Assembly (NCBI GenBank): GCA_002077045.2
Contig: KZ111195.1
Span: 75,051-115,001, forward strand
From: Rachicladosporium sp. CCFEE 5018
Lineage: Eukaryota > Ascomycota > Dothideomycetes > Cladosporiales > Cladosporiaceae
Length of the DNA: 39,951 bases
Direction: 5' to 3'
Shown: positions 11,575 to 22,257 of the stretch, piece by piece
Layout of the letters: every line of letters begins with the position of its first letter
Position numbering within the stretch: position 1 is the stretch's first letter
Notes under the pieces: generated by a model
Told to the model about the DNA's origin: nothing
The model's input: the letters and a program-made list of their open reading frames with translations, nothing else
The model's database searches: none
Position numbers and translations under genes: made by a program

Positions 11575-12943
11575 GATCGTTCCGGCCTCTCCAGCGACAG
11601 TCTGGGTTATTGGCCTTGGTCAATGATCGATATACGGCACTGTGCCAGACAGCTTGTTGGAAGCCGAGCAAGGAGACAAGCACCCAGGAGACATTGCTTT
11701 GGGTGGGTCTGCTGCATCTCAGCAGTGGGGAAGTGTAAAGTACGACATGGCAGGACTCCACGGAAAGCGGCAGCTTGAATGCATGACCTTGATATGGCCT
11801 TCCATACTATGCCTTACCGAAATCTGAACCGGAACAGCCGATGATCAACATACCTCATGCAGCGGAGTGTGTGCATGCAGCGCGCCCAGGATGAGCCTTG
11901 AGGCTCCAGGGACAAGATGACGTTCGCACTCCTGAATTGAGGCCACAAACCAGGCATGTAGTCTGTACACACGCCTCTGCTATCTAGTACCTTGCGAAGT
12001 CTGCTTTCGCCGAGCCACCTAAGCGCACGGCCTGTCTCTCATTCATGCATCAGCGGCATTGCGTTCTGGCGGAGCTGACTCCGCTCGTCCAGGCTTGAAG
12101 GTCTCGCTAGTGGGCACTTATCGCTCAAGCACCGATGAACTGCTCCGGCACAGCAAACATATCGTGGCGGAGCGATCGTGTAGCACTGGCAGTTGGGTGA
12201 GATGCCTGCCACTCAAGCGACGCTCTCTCGAGACATACAATTAGCGCGCAATGACATTGTCGGCGCAGCAGACAACAGCATAGACACCTTGAGACTTTTG
12301 GACGAGCGGAGGTTGTGAGGGGACGAACACAACACCGCGGGCAATTGAGGAAGCAGATGCCACGTCTGTCGTCTGCAAAGCGTGCTCCATGACGTTCAAC
12401 TCGATCAGGTGTACCTGCAGTCGCCAAACTGTCACCACTACTGCCACTGCAAGCCGTCAACCTCACGAAGAGCTGAGGAAGTGTGTGTCACATCCATTCT
12501 GCGTTCACTTCAAGTTCTAGCGTTGGGCCTGTGCAATGTGGAACAGGATATCCGGGCAATAGAGTACCACCTAGACCGCAGATCATCTGTCTGAATACAA
12601 CTCCGTCTGCATGGATCCTTGGCGACCCAAATCTAGGCTCTCGAAGCTTTAGAAGGGCTGTGGTAATCGATTGAATGCCTAGTGTATCTGGAGTGCTATC
12701 TCCCACGTCGCGTGATTAGTACTGATTAGACAACAGTAGTGTCCCCCACTCTCGACATAGGCCTGTGGGCACGTCTCGACGACCATATAACCGCTTCACA
12801 TCGATAGGAAGACGGTAGACAGCATCGACGGTCTATATGAACTCCGAAGTGATACCCCAACCGACCGGAATGTGAGGAGCCACCCTTCTTTGATCACCAA
12901 TATATCGACGTAACGCCAGACTAGAACGTGAACGCGGCCCTTC
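11575..12943. promoter_or_regulatory. Divergent promoter region, Rieske gene and transporter
   Basis: 1.37 kb between divergent starts. Open frames inside it look non-coding to me. HGATAR-type GATA sites (AreA-like, nitrogen regulation) are at 11980-11985 (AGATAG, minus strand) and 12802-12807 (CGATAG). A CGG-N8-CCG inverted repeat is listed separately. I looked for relics of other nicotinate genes here and found none convincing. Confidence 0.45.
12069..12084. promoter_or_regulatory. CGG-N8-CCG inverted repeat, candidate Zn2Cys6 factor site
   Basis: GCGGAG, four bases, CTCCGC: a perfect 6-bp inverted repeat containing CGG-N8-CCG, the general form bound by fungal Zn2Cys6 dimers. It lies about 0.5 kb from the Rieske start and 0.86 kb from the transporter start. 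Could equally be chance. No factor is assigned. Confidence 0.3.
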
Positions 12944-14640
12944 ATGGCGACTCCCTATCACCACAATGTCAAGCACGACGACAAGACCACGGTGTCTTCC
13001 GATGTCGAACATGGCGTTGGTGTCATCGAGCCCGTCGAGGACCAAGCCAATCAAGACTACTACGGAAAGTCTATCTCGGATTCATATCGACTCAAGTCAG
13101 AGATCGTCGCGAACTGCATGACCGAGATGAGCATGGGTCGATATCAGTGGGAGCTGTTTGTCGTTACTGGGTTTGGTTGGATCACCGACAACTTGTGAGT
13201 CTGCTGCTTTCCAACTCTGCCAGGACCCGACTGACACACAATGCAGCTGGAGTCAAGGCATTGGCACCATCCAGCCAGCCGTCGCACTTGAATTCACAGA
13301 CGTCAGCCGCATCACAACCAGCTCTGTTGCGTACTATGTCGGCATGATCGTTGGCGCATCGTTCTGGGGCATCTCGTCAGACTTCATCGGCCGGAAGCCG
13401 GCCTTCAACATGACTATCCTGATTGGTGGTGTTTTCGCCGCCGCTATCGCCGGCCTGGACAACTTCGCTGGCTTCTGCGTCTTGTGGTTCCTCATCGGTA
13501 CCGGTAAGTCATCTCCCGGAGGCGTGTGGGCCGTGGCTGACTTTCGCAGCCGCTGGCGGCAACGTACCTGTAGACAGTCTTTTGTTCCTCGAGTTCATTC
13601 CTGGGAGCCATCAGTTCCTTCCCACTGCTCTCAGCGCCTTTTGGAACCTTGGACAAGTTATTGTCAGTCTCCTGGGTTGGGTCTTCCTTGCCAACTTCTC
13701 CTGTAGCTCGGACGCTGAGGTCTGCCTCAAAAGCGACAATATGGGTTGGCGATACGTTATGATCACGCTGGGAGGAGTTGCTCTGGCCTTTGCTTTCATC
13801 CGCATGTTCATCTTCTAGATGCCCGAGTCGCCTCGCTATCTGCTGTCGAAGGGCCGCGACGCTGAGGCTGTCGAAGCAATCAACTTTATCGCACGTCGCA
13901 ACAAGGTGCCTGAGCCAATCACTCTCGCAATGCTCCAAGAGGTCGATGCTCAGCTGGGCAACATCAATGCTGCAGAAGATGGCCGCGCTGGATTGACGAA
14001 GATGGAGATACTCAAGGAAAATCTCAAGGACTTCGAACCACTGAACTATAAAGCACTGTTCGCAACGCGGAAGCTTGGCCAGCAAACTGGTATCCTGTGG
14101 GCCATTTGGCTTGTTATTGGCATCGCGTACCCTCTGTTCTTCAACTTCCTACCGACATACCTGTCAAGCAAGTTTACCTCAGATGCAACCTTCGATCAGA
14201 CATACCGCAACTACTGCATTGTCTCGGCCGTCGGGGTCGCTGGTCCAATTTCAGCTGCGGTACTGGTCAACACTGGCGTTGGTCGGCGATGGGCGATGGG
14301 TGGTTCCGCGATCGTCACCGGCGTCTTCCTCTTTGCCTACACAGCCGCCGTCACACCCTCAATGGACTTGGCTTTCAACTGCATCACCAGCGTGCTGGGC
14401 AACTTCATGTATGCCATTATGTACGCTTTCACGCCCGAGTCCTTCCCTGGCCCGCATCGTGGACTGAGGACTGGGCAAGCTGCTACACTGCTTCGCTTTG
14501 GTGGTCTCTGCGCGAGTCTGATCGGGACGTATACGAACTTCACCGTTGTACCGATCTATGTGAGCGCAGCGATGTGGATCCTGACGGGCTTCATGTCCTT
14601 CGGTCTGCCTTTCGAGAGCCATGGTCACGCAGCATTATGA
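12944..14640 (+). pseudogene. MFS transporter (hxnP/hxnZ-like position), interrupted by TAG
   Basis: Twelve-helix major facilitator of the sugar/organic-acid transporter type. Exons 12944-13194, 13247-13503, 13550-14640 with introns of 52 and 46 nt join perfectly in phase to 532 codons. Visible: YQWELFVVTGFGWITDNFWSQ entering helix 1, the loop 2-3 signature DFIGRKPAFN, LIGTAAGGNVPVDSLLFLEF in helix 4, then MPESPRYLLSKGRDAEAVEA at the start of the central cytoplasmic loop, the second helix set (GILWAIWLVIGIAYPLFFNFLP) and PESFPGPHRGLRTG. A TAG at 13816-13818 stands between RMFIF and MPESPRY, where related transporters have a sense codon (Lys or similar). The product would stop after six helices; alternatively the ATG directly after the TAG could start a separate half, which would not be a functional carrier. 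Everything else is open, so the loss looks recent. Confidence 0.85.
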
Positions 14641-15051
14641 GGAGAAAATGTACATGCTTGGAGCAGACTGTAGAGTATAGAACACCTAGTAGAATTTGCG
14701 CATTTTGCAACACTGTACAAACGCCGACTCTTGGCAACATTTTAACGCGTCACGATGCACGACGCGCGACATCTTGATGTTTCCTGTTCGTCCTATCTAT
14801 TGAAGGACGCATTGTTGTTTACCACGTCTAAGATCGAGCGCGACTGGTTGCTGACGACTTGTGACAATGTGACGCAGATGCGTCGGCCGTTCCGAAGAAG
14901 TATCGGTATGTATCTCAGCACATGTCCGCCGTTTCCACCTTTCGCTTTACGCGATACATCTGCCGCTGTCGCCGTCTTCGCACATTCGATGCCTTTATTC
15001 CACCTTTCTCTTTGCACGATTACACCACGCTAGGGTCCCACTCGCGTCGCC
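14641..15051. other. Intergenic, transporter 3' to amidase promoter
   Basis: 411 bp between two plus-strand genes. No exon-like content recognised. Confidence 0.4.
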
Positions 15052-16861
15052 ATGTCCTGGGAGGAAATTGTCGCAAGCAAGCGGGCTGTTCGCGATGCCG
15101 CTGTGGCAGAATTCGCCTCCAATTGGTTGACGTCGCCAACAATCACGGCAGACGACGACGCGTCGTCGCTGGTGCGCCGTCTCAAAGATGGAGAAGTCAG
15201 CACGGAAACGGTCGTTCGAACATACATCAATAAGTATGTGCGATACTACGTGAAGAACACTCATCACAGCTGACCATAGTCAGTGCTTGCAAGGCACAAG
15301 CAAAGGTGACTTGAATTAGTACGACATGCCACAGCTGTTGCTCACGATCTACAGACTAATTGCCTAACGGAAGTCTGCTTCGCTGCCGCGATTGAGCGAG
15401 CACAAGCCCTTGACGCACATTACAACACAACTGGAGAGGTGATTGGCCCTCTGCATGGTGTGCCCGTATCTCTCAAGGACCAGTTTGACCTCAAAGGCAT
15501 CGATTCTACCATCGGCTACGTTGGACGGGTCTCCAAGCCTGCCACTACCAATGCATGGATTGTTGATATACTGGAGCGACTTGGGGCTGTCGTGATCGCA
15601 AAGACTAACCTCCCTCAGAGTATCATGGTAAGCTATGCGCACGCACTCTACGTCACGTTCCTGACATGAGTAGTGGTGCGAAACAGAGAATCCCCTTTTT
15701 GGCCTCACGACGAGTCCCTTGAACCCACTGTTCACAGTTGGCGGATCTTCCGGCGGCGAGGCTGCAATGCTTGCTCTACATGGTAGCTTAATTGGTTTCG
15801 GCACCGACATTGGCGGTTCGATACGTATGCCCGCGCATATGAACGGTCTCTGGGGCTTGAAGCCAACGGTGTGTAGTCAGCGCGCCCACGCATGTTGCGA
15901 AGTAAGGTACTGACAGGAAGCAGAGCAACCGGATGTCATACCGGGGCGTGACCGTTTCTACGGACGGCCAGCAGCACGTTCCATCTTCTGTTGGACCGAT
16001 GACAAGATCCTTGTCCTCGATGATAACTATCACAAAGGCCATTGTCGATGCCGAACCGTGGTCTGCGGATGCACAATGCCCACGGTTACCCTGGCGGAAC
16101 GACTGCCTGGAAGAGTACTCCACTCGGCCTTTGACAATTGGGCTGATGCTCGACGACGGTGTAGTCAAAGTGCATCCTCCTATCGAAAGACTCTTTCGCG
16201 AGCTCGTGTTCGAAGTTGCAAGAAGCAGGGCACGACGTTGTGCAATGGGACGTCGGTCTCAACGCGGAATGCGTCGAAATCATGGTATGCTAAGCCACGC
16301 AGAAGCTGACCGCTTTGCTGACCGTGCCAGGACGCATACTACACTGCCGATGGTGGTGAAGACATCAAGCAAGCCGTTGCAGAGGGTGGGGAATCCTTCA
16401 TTCCCCATGTCAAGGCATTAATCGAGCGCGGTCCCGCTATCTCTGTCTACGAATACTGGAAGCTGAATCGCCGTAAGGTCGCAGCGCAGCAAGCCTACCA
16501 CGAGATGTGGAACAATGCGCGGTCCTCGAAAGGTCGGCCAATCGACATCATCCTCACTCCGACAATGGCGCATACCTCGCTGCCGCACAGGAAATGTCGA
16601 TGGGTCGGGTATACGAAGCTGTTCAATCTGCTTGACTACACTGCGATGTCGTTCCCTGTAGGACGCGTATCGAAGACACTCGACTCCGTAAGTACTGACG
16701 ACTATGTTCCCCGGAACGCCTACGATGCCTGGAACTGGGCGCAGTACGACAGTGAAAGCATGGACGGACATCATGTTGGGTTGCAACTTGTTGGACGACG
16801 CTACGAAGAGGAGAAGGTTCTTGGCGCCGCCATACAAATTGAGAAGTTACTCAAGGGCTGA
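15052..16861 (+). pseudogene. Amidase-signature hydrolase (hxnN-like), one-base frameshift
   Basis: Amidase-signature family, Ser-cisSer-Lys triad. Exons 15052-15233, 15284-15305 (22-nt mini-exon), 15355-15627, 15674-15868, 15924-16284, 16331-16861; introns 46-55 nt, all GT-AG. Catalytic Lys is in VSLKDQFD (about residue 108), cis-Ser in VGGSSGGE (about 182-189), nucleophile in TDIGGSIR (about 204-211). The C-terminal part reads LTPTMAHTSLPH, LFNLLDYTAMSFPVG, GLQLVGRRYEEEKVL. In exon 5 the frame of FRELV must shift by one base near 16209-16210 to reach KLQEAGHDVVQWDVGLNAEC; an extra T in GTGTTCGAAG is the simplest explanation. Without it the gene would encode 520 residues. In nicotinate catabolism the hxnN-type amidase removes nitrogen after ring opening; it sits next to the imide-hydrolase-like gene as that role would predict. 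Confidence 0.86.
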
Positions 16862-17399
16862 GTCCTACGCTATGCTTGGAGATGAGCCTGCTGGGACCGC
16901 ATTGATCGATGACAAAGGACGACTCTTCTAGTCTCGGTGAGCTACAACATATCCTACACCGAATCGAGAGTCACAGTAGCCAATGTCGCCTCATATCTTC
17001 TTGGCTACATTGACCTTGTGCGCATAAGTTGATCCGGCCTTCGTCTGGTAGGCGCGGTGATGTGGATATTTGTGGTCACATAGAGGACAGGTACAACGAG
17101 CCATACCTCTCCACCATAACATGCACCAGCGCTTCCACGGAAACAATGCCTGATCCCCGGCGGGCTTTCAGTGGGATGTTCATGTAACAAGTTACGCAGG
17201 TACGCCATCACCCCAGTCTTCATGCAGGATCTAAGGTTGGCTCTACAACCTTGTGTTTGTTGACTGCCTTACAGCTATAGCTCCCTGACATCTCACGATT
17301 TCTCACTCTTACCAGTGATACCCTCGCAACTTCTCTTGCTGTCCACCGCTGCTGCCACTGGATCTTCGTTGGAAGACCTTAGGAACACTTGACTAAGCC
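16862..17399. promoter_or_regulatory. Upstream region of the imidase-like gene
   Basis: 538 bp between two plus-strand genes. A CT-rich stretch lies at about 17281-17345, shortly before the next ATG. No other feature recognised. Confidence 0.4.
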
Positions 17400-18531
17400 A
17401 TGGTGAAAAGAATCCTATGCACATATGGGGTCGATATTGATGCTGTTGCGGGCTGGCTGGGATCTTACGGAGGTGAAGACTCGACGTCGGACATCTCGCG
17501 AGGATTGTGGGCTGGCACGCACGGTAATCGACGCATGTTGAAGCTATTCGAGAGATACAACATCAAGGCGACTTTCTTCGTACCTGGACATACACTGGAG
17601 ACTTTCCCTGAAGAATGCGCGATGGTCCGTGATCAGGGGCATGAAATCGGGCTGCATGGTAAGTAATGTGTTTGCCGCAAAGATCTCCCGCTGACCGGCT
17701 TTACAGGCTACTCCCACGAAGATCCCACGAAGATGACACTGGAACAACAGCGAGACCTACTGGACAAGACCTATCGTTTGCTGACAGACTTCTGCGGCAA
17801 GCCGCCACGAGGGAGTGTAGCGCCCTGGTGGGAGACGTCGGAGGAAGGCCTGCAGTTGATGCTCGACTATGGTATCGAATACGACCACTCCATGGCCCAC
17901 GACGATGCACACATGTACTGGCTACGTACTGGAGACAGCTGGACGAAGATAGACTACTCTCAGAAGGCAGGAACCTGGATGAAGCCACTGGTACGCGGGA
18001 AAGGCACCGGACTTGTCGAGATCCCTGGGTAAGCAGTCGTGGACCTCCAACGACCCCCCCCCCTGGGACTTCTGGATACTGACGGCGTCATTGAGACACT
18101 GGGAGATAGATGATATACCTTCATTGATGTTTCGGAAGAACGCGGCGAATAGTCACGGCTACGTAAACCCTCGAGACGTGGAAGATACTTTCCGCGACCA
18201 CTTCGATTACTACTACTGGGAGTTCGCGGACGATCCAGAAGCGAGCAAGATCTGCATGCTCGCCATCACATGCCACCCAGATGTGTCAGGAAAGCCGCAT
18301 GTGCAGCTCATCCACGAGAGGTAAGCCTTTTGGAATGGAAGCAAGTGGTCAACGGACGGCTGCTGATCGCCACGCAGGCTAATCGAGCACATCAACAAAC
18401 ACGAAGGAGTAGAGTGGGTGACTATGGGCCAGCTGTGCGACGAGTTCAAGTCAAGAAATGCACCACCTAAGGGTGCCATGATGCCGGCGCCGCCTGGGCA
18501 GATTCTGAAACAGAGCGCTACTGGGCGATGA
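17400..18531 (+). CDS. Polysaccharide-deacetylase-fold protein, probable cyclic imide hydrolase (hxnM-like)
   Basis: NodB/PuuE-type (beta/alpha) metal hydrolase. Four exons (17400-17658, 17707-18028, 18096-18320, 18378-18531; introns 48, 67, 57 nt) join in phase to 319 residues without lesions. Metal-site features: GVDIDAVAGW (D12, D14) and LHGYSHEDP (H86, H90), with the RGSVAPWWE arginine motif following. The segments YGGEDSTSDISRGLWAGTHG, ATFFVPGHTLETFP, NSHGYVNPRD and FRDHFDYYYWEF are typical of the subgroup containing bacterial cyclic imidases and HpPgdA. Its position beside an amidase and two flavin monooxygenases fits HxnM, the nicotinate-pathway cyclic imide hydrolase, better than cell-wall deacetylation; no signal peptide is present. 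The second intron contains a run of ten C. It is one of only two intact genes of the cluster. Confidence 0.88.
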
Positions 18532-19254
18532 TCATGCCAGAGCGGAAGAAACCCTCCTGCACAATACCAGAACATTACGCCACTCCGCTCCAGCCGTTTT
18601 CTGTGCCTACAACGTCCATCATCGATTATCCCATGCCTGAAATCTGACGGGAAGCAAGTTCCCAAAGTCAGTCTCCCACGCCACGATATCTCTGCCGGCT
18701 TGGACCATCTCCCGACCTACAGACATTGCCGACATGCATCTCGACTCTCGCGCTCATTATTCTGGATTACTAAGGTAGTATTATTGTCACTCGTATTGAC
18801 ACTTGTATTGATCCTCTCTTCGTGAGAGACCCCCCACTTTTGGGCACCCACTTACGCACACCTCTCAAGCCGCGCAATCTTGGCCATAATGGCGCTAGTC
18901 AGTGATGGCCGGAACGCTACGAACGTAGCTCCAGCTGTTCGTCCGACATTGTGCCTATCGTAGATACCTGGCGCTACTGGCAGCTTTATCGCGACGTCCT
19001 CGGCGGCCGCCCATCTGATGTAGGGCATTTGGCGCTCCAGGTTCAGCAAAGGCGTACTAGTCTATGCACTGCTATCCCCACTCCTCGGATCAAGAGGGGG
19101 CGACTACATCCGATGAGAGACGAGATCGCGGTCGCTGTACCATGCGTCTTGTTGCGGTCCAGACACGACCGCATGATGGCATGCTCAAATCAGTCGAGTA
19201 CCCTACCAATCACCGCCCCAATCGTGAGCCACAAAGCGAAGGAGTAGCTCGAAT
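18532..19254. other. Intergenic between imidase-like and hxnX-like genes
   Basis: 723 bp. A minus-strand open stretch at 18852-19049 has somewhat protein-like composition (ends MAKIARLERCA) but no homology I can name and no start/splice support; possibly a gene relic. The rest must include the promoter of the following flavoprotein gene. Confidence 0.35.
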
Positions 19255-20825
19255 ATGTCGTCAATACCAATAAAGCAGCAACGGCAACGTACCAACGAAA
19301 CCCATCTGAAGGTCAGTAAGATCCATGTCTTGGCTCCAGCTATGGTCTCGTGATTGACTAACCATAGTATTCAGATCATAGTTGTCGGTGCCGGCCTTGG
19401 AGGTGTTGGAGCAGCTATTGCGCTGCTGCTCGCTGGCCATGATGTGCAAATATTCGAAGCAGCATCAGAAATCGCAGAAGTCGGGGCCGGAGTTCAGGTG
19501 CTTCCCAACAGCAGTCGTGTGTTGCAATCATGGGGCATGAAAGGCTCCCTCGATCGATACTCAACCAAGCCCTCAAGAGTCAACATGCTCGGCTGGAAGG
19601 GCAACTTGATCTCCCACATGGACTTCGAAGAGTCAGCTTCCAGGTACCCGGGAACGTTCTACTGGGACTTCCATCGAGCGAATCTGCACCAGTGTCTTTT
19701 AGATAGAGCAGTCGAACTGGGTGCCGAGATCCGGGTCAGATCTCGAGTTCTAGACGTCCAAATCCACGATTCTGGTGATTCAGTAACCCTCATTCTGGGC
19801 AATGGCGAAGAGCACACTGCCGATCTAGTCGTCGGCGCGGACGGCATCAACAGCCGTCTGCGGGAGATCATGCTAGGTCATCCGGATCCGCCACAATTGT
19901 CAGGTGATCTAGCGTATCGGCTGTTGCTTTCTACCAAAGAAATGCTGAAAGACCCTGAGCTCGCATCTATTGTCACGGACCCTCAAGTCAACTACTGGCT
20001 TGAACCAGACGCTCATGCAGGTCAGTCCACTTGTCTTCTAAGGCACCCTGTGTTTGTCATACGAATCATACGCTACATCGTACTGACTATGTACGTGCTT
20101 CACAGTGAACTACGTCCTTCGCGGTGGCGAGCTGTTCAACATGGTCCTCCTAGTAACTGACGACATGCCGGCCGGTGCCAGTACACTCGCTGGCAATGTC
20201 GACGAAATGCGACCTTTGTATGAAGGCTGGGATCCACGCATACCCAAGCTGCTCAATCTTTGTGAGTCCGTATATAAGTGGCGCCTTTGCATCCGACCAG
20301 GCATGGAGACGTGGAGTCATCCGTCTGGCGCCTTCACGCTACTGGGCGATGCAGTGCACGCTACATTGCCCTATCTGGCGTCCGGGTGAGTATCTCTAGC
20401 ACTTCATTGGTCTCGTCCCACTGTTGACATTTTGCAGTGCTGGCATGGCTCTCGAAGACGCTGCTGTCCTGGGCGAGCTGTTCGGACGCAGTAAAAATCC
20501 TCGTGCGCCCGCAGAGAAGCAGCGTTTGTTAGCAGTATACGAGCGATGCAGGAAGCCTCGCAAAGAAATGGTAGTTCAAAGAGGCAACCGTCAACAGTGG
20601 CTGTATCATCTTCACGACGGTCCCGAGCAGAGGGAGAGAGATCGAGCGATGCAAGCTCTGGAAGAAGGAGAGGCTCTGGCATGGTGAGACTCTGGCTTAT
20701 TAGCGAGATTGCTTGGGCACAAGGTCGAGGTTGATGTTGATACTCACTGGGGCTCGCCCGATACCAGAGAGAAGCTGTCGGAGCATGACCCAGTGTTCAC
20801 AGAGCGAGTGGCTGCTGTACTGTAG
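19255..20825 (+). pseudogene. Salicylate-hydroxylase-type FAD monooxygenase (hxnX-like), premature TGA
   Basis: Class A flavoprotein monooxygenase. Exons 19255-19311, 19375-20020, 20106-20385, 20438 onward; the donors are GTCAGT twice and GTGAGT. Exon 1 (MSSIPIKQQRQRTNETHLK) is placed because its ATG and splice phase lead directly into the FAD fingerprint IIVVGAGLGGVGAAIALLLAG; TGACTAAC makes a good branch point in that intron. Further motifs: VVGADGINSRLRE (DG motif), FTLLGDAVHATLPYLASGAGMALEDAAVL (GD motif, about residues 307-336). The frame meets TGA at 20685-20687 directly after EGEALAW, then stays open to TAG at 20823-20825 with LLGHKVEVDVDTHW, a plausible family C-terminus. In relatives the codon after AW is usually Arg, so CGA to TGA fits. 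The truncated product (410 residues) keeps both FAD motifs and might retain some activity, so this is the mildest lesion in the cluster. Confidence 0.82.
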
Positions 20826-21036
20826 AATGTACCTGCATCTTTCGAGAGCGTGAAAAGCTCAATGGAAGACGCTTCTCGCTGGCGCATCTATCTACCACTT
20901 CGTCACAACGGAGGTTCTGTCGAGGTACCGTTGAGCAGTATGAGATAACAGGAAACCCATTTTGTTAGGCACCCTCATGGGGAAACCAGCTCAGTATGTA
21001 TCGCTCCACTGGGTGCGTGAATGAGCCTGCGCTGAC

Positions 21037-22216
21037 ATGCTTAGCCTCATTCGAAGGAGCGATTGCCAGACCGCTGGAGCATTTCCCCATACGTCGGAGA
21101 CACTTGTGAGCCTCGAGGATCGGTGGCGAGAGGCGATGCACATGGAGCAGCGTAAACGATTGGCGCTGCTCTGTTTTCTCTGGGCCGTGCAACATGCTCT
21201 GCTATTCTCCCAGAGCCTATGCATGTCCGCGTTCGAGCTTCGGACCTCACTCCCGTGCGATCCATCGTCATGGGAGGCTGAGACTGCTGCAGAGTGGGCG
21301 ACATATGGAGGCACCCCAGAGCCTAGCTTCTTGGCCACGTTGAAGACTTTCATGAACCCCGATGCATCAGCAACAACGCCAGAGCTGAATGCACTATCAA
21401 GCCAGCTTATCCTGCATGGCTTGATGTCCATTGTATGGGACTTGAAAAGGCGAGATCAAACATCCCTCGGTACGTAATGTTCATCATCCTAATCTGACAC
21501 CCATGCTGATCGCTTCAATAGGCTCGAGCGGACCGACTTCAGACTGGCAAACGCATCTCGGCGCTTCCTACGACATGTGGAGGGTAGACTTCGATGCATA
21601 CTGCATGGACATGACCAAACAGCTCAGGAACAGCCCTGCGGCAAGAGAAGACTTCACCCGCTTCAGCACGAGTACCCGAGCAATTTACCACGCAGCTCAG
21701 CTGATACTGCACGTCGAAGTTCTCGATTTGCAAATCTGCGCGGGAGCAAAGCACATCCTCGGCCGTCCTGTAGCGCCGCATGACTACCAACGGTCTCGAA
21801 AGCGGATGAAGCGCTGGGTCAGCGATGATGGTCCAAAGGCCGCCGTAGCCGCCTCGCACGCCGCACACCTCCTCAGAGATGGGCTGACGCATCTGGAAGA
21901 TTGAGACACCGATCAGACATTCCATTATCCATGGTGTCTCTACCTTGCCACACTGACCTGTTGGGCATTTCACCGCGCACCCAACGACGAAGACGGCGGA
22001 ATTACGTCCACCGAGATATCTGCGCCAGAGAAGCGGCACGATCGCTCAATGAACGCTCTTGTCAGTAGCATGACGTCTGCAGGACCGGAAGGCTTGAGTC
22101 GCTTGGTCGGCAAGCTAGACACTCGCGGGCTAGTGCATGTCATTGCTGCTCACCTGGGAGGAGTGCGATGGGCTGTGGTACATGAAGGCATGAAGGTTCT
22201 GAACGGTTTGTCATGA
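21037..22216 (+). pseudogene. Fungal-specific transcription factor, 5'-truncated and nonsense-mutated (hxnR-like)
   Basis: Only the C-terminal half of a Fungal_trans-domain (PF04082-type) regulator is present. Exon 21037-21469, intron 21470-21521, exon from 21522. It reads LEDRWREAMHMEQRKRLALL, HALLFSQSLCMSAFELRTSL, HGLMSIVWDLKRRDQTSLG and YHAAQLILHVEVLDLQICAG, typical of this domain in C2H2-type regulators such as HxnR. A TGA at 21902-21904 interrupts HLED-[W]-DTDQTFHYPWCLYLATLTCWAFH, where Trp is expected (TGG to TGA). The frame then continues to a second stop at 22214-22216. No zinc-finger sequence exists in the 211 bp between this and the hxnX-like gene, and an in-frame stop precedes the first ATG. 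The DNA-binding part has been deleted or lies elsewhere. HxnR identity is inferred from cluster context. Confidence 0.78.
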
Positions 22217-22257
22217 TCATGGTTATGGTGATGGCAATGTCGACTATTCTATAGAAG

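Noticed and set aside
12125..12466. Minus-strand open frames in the Rieske/transporter promoter, including a 68-codon frame at 12241-12447
   Set aside because: Partly protein-like composition but no family resemblance, no splice context and position in a divergent promoter.
13819..14640. Second half of the transporter as a separate gene starting at the ATG after the TAG
   Set aside because: The protein would begin in the central loop with MPESPRY and have only the C-terminal helices; the frame is continuous with the upstream half, so one interrupted gene is simpler.
20684..20704. 20-nt intron removing the TGA in the hxnX-like gene (GTGAGA...TTATTAG)
   Set aside because: Far too short to be spliced; no longer version restores the conserved tail.
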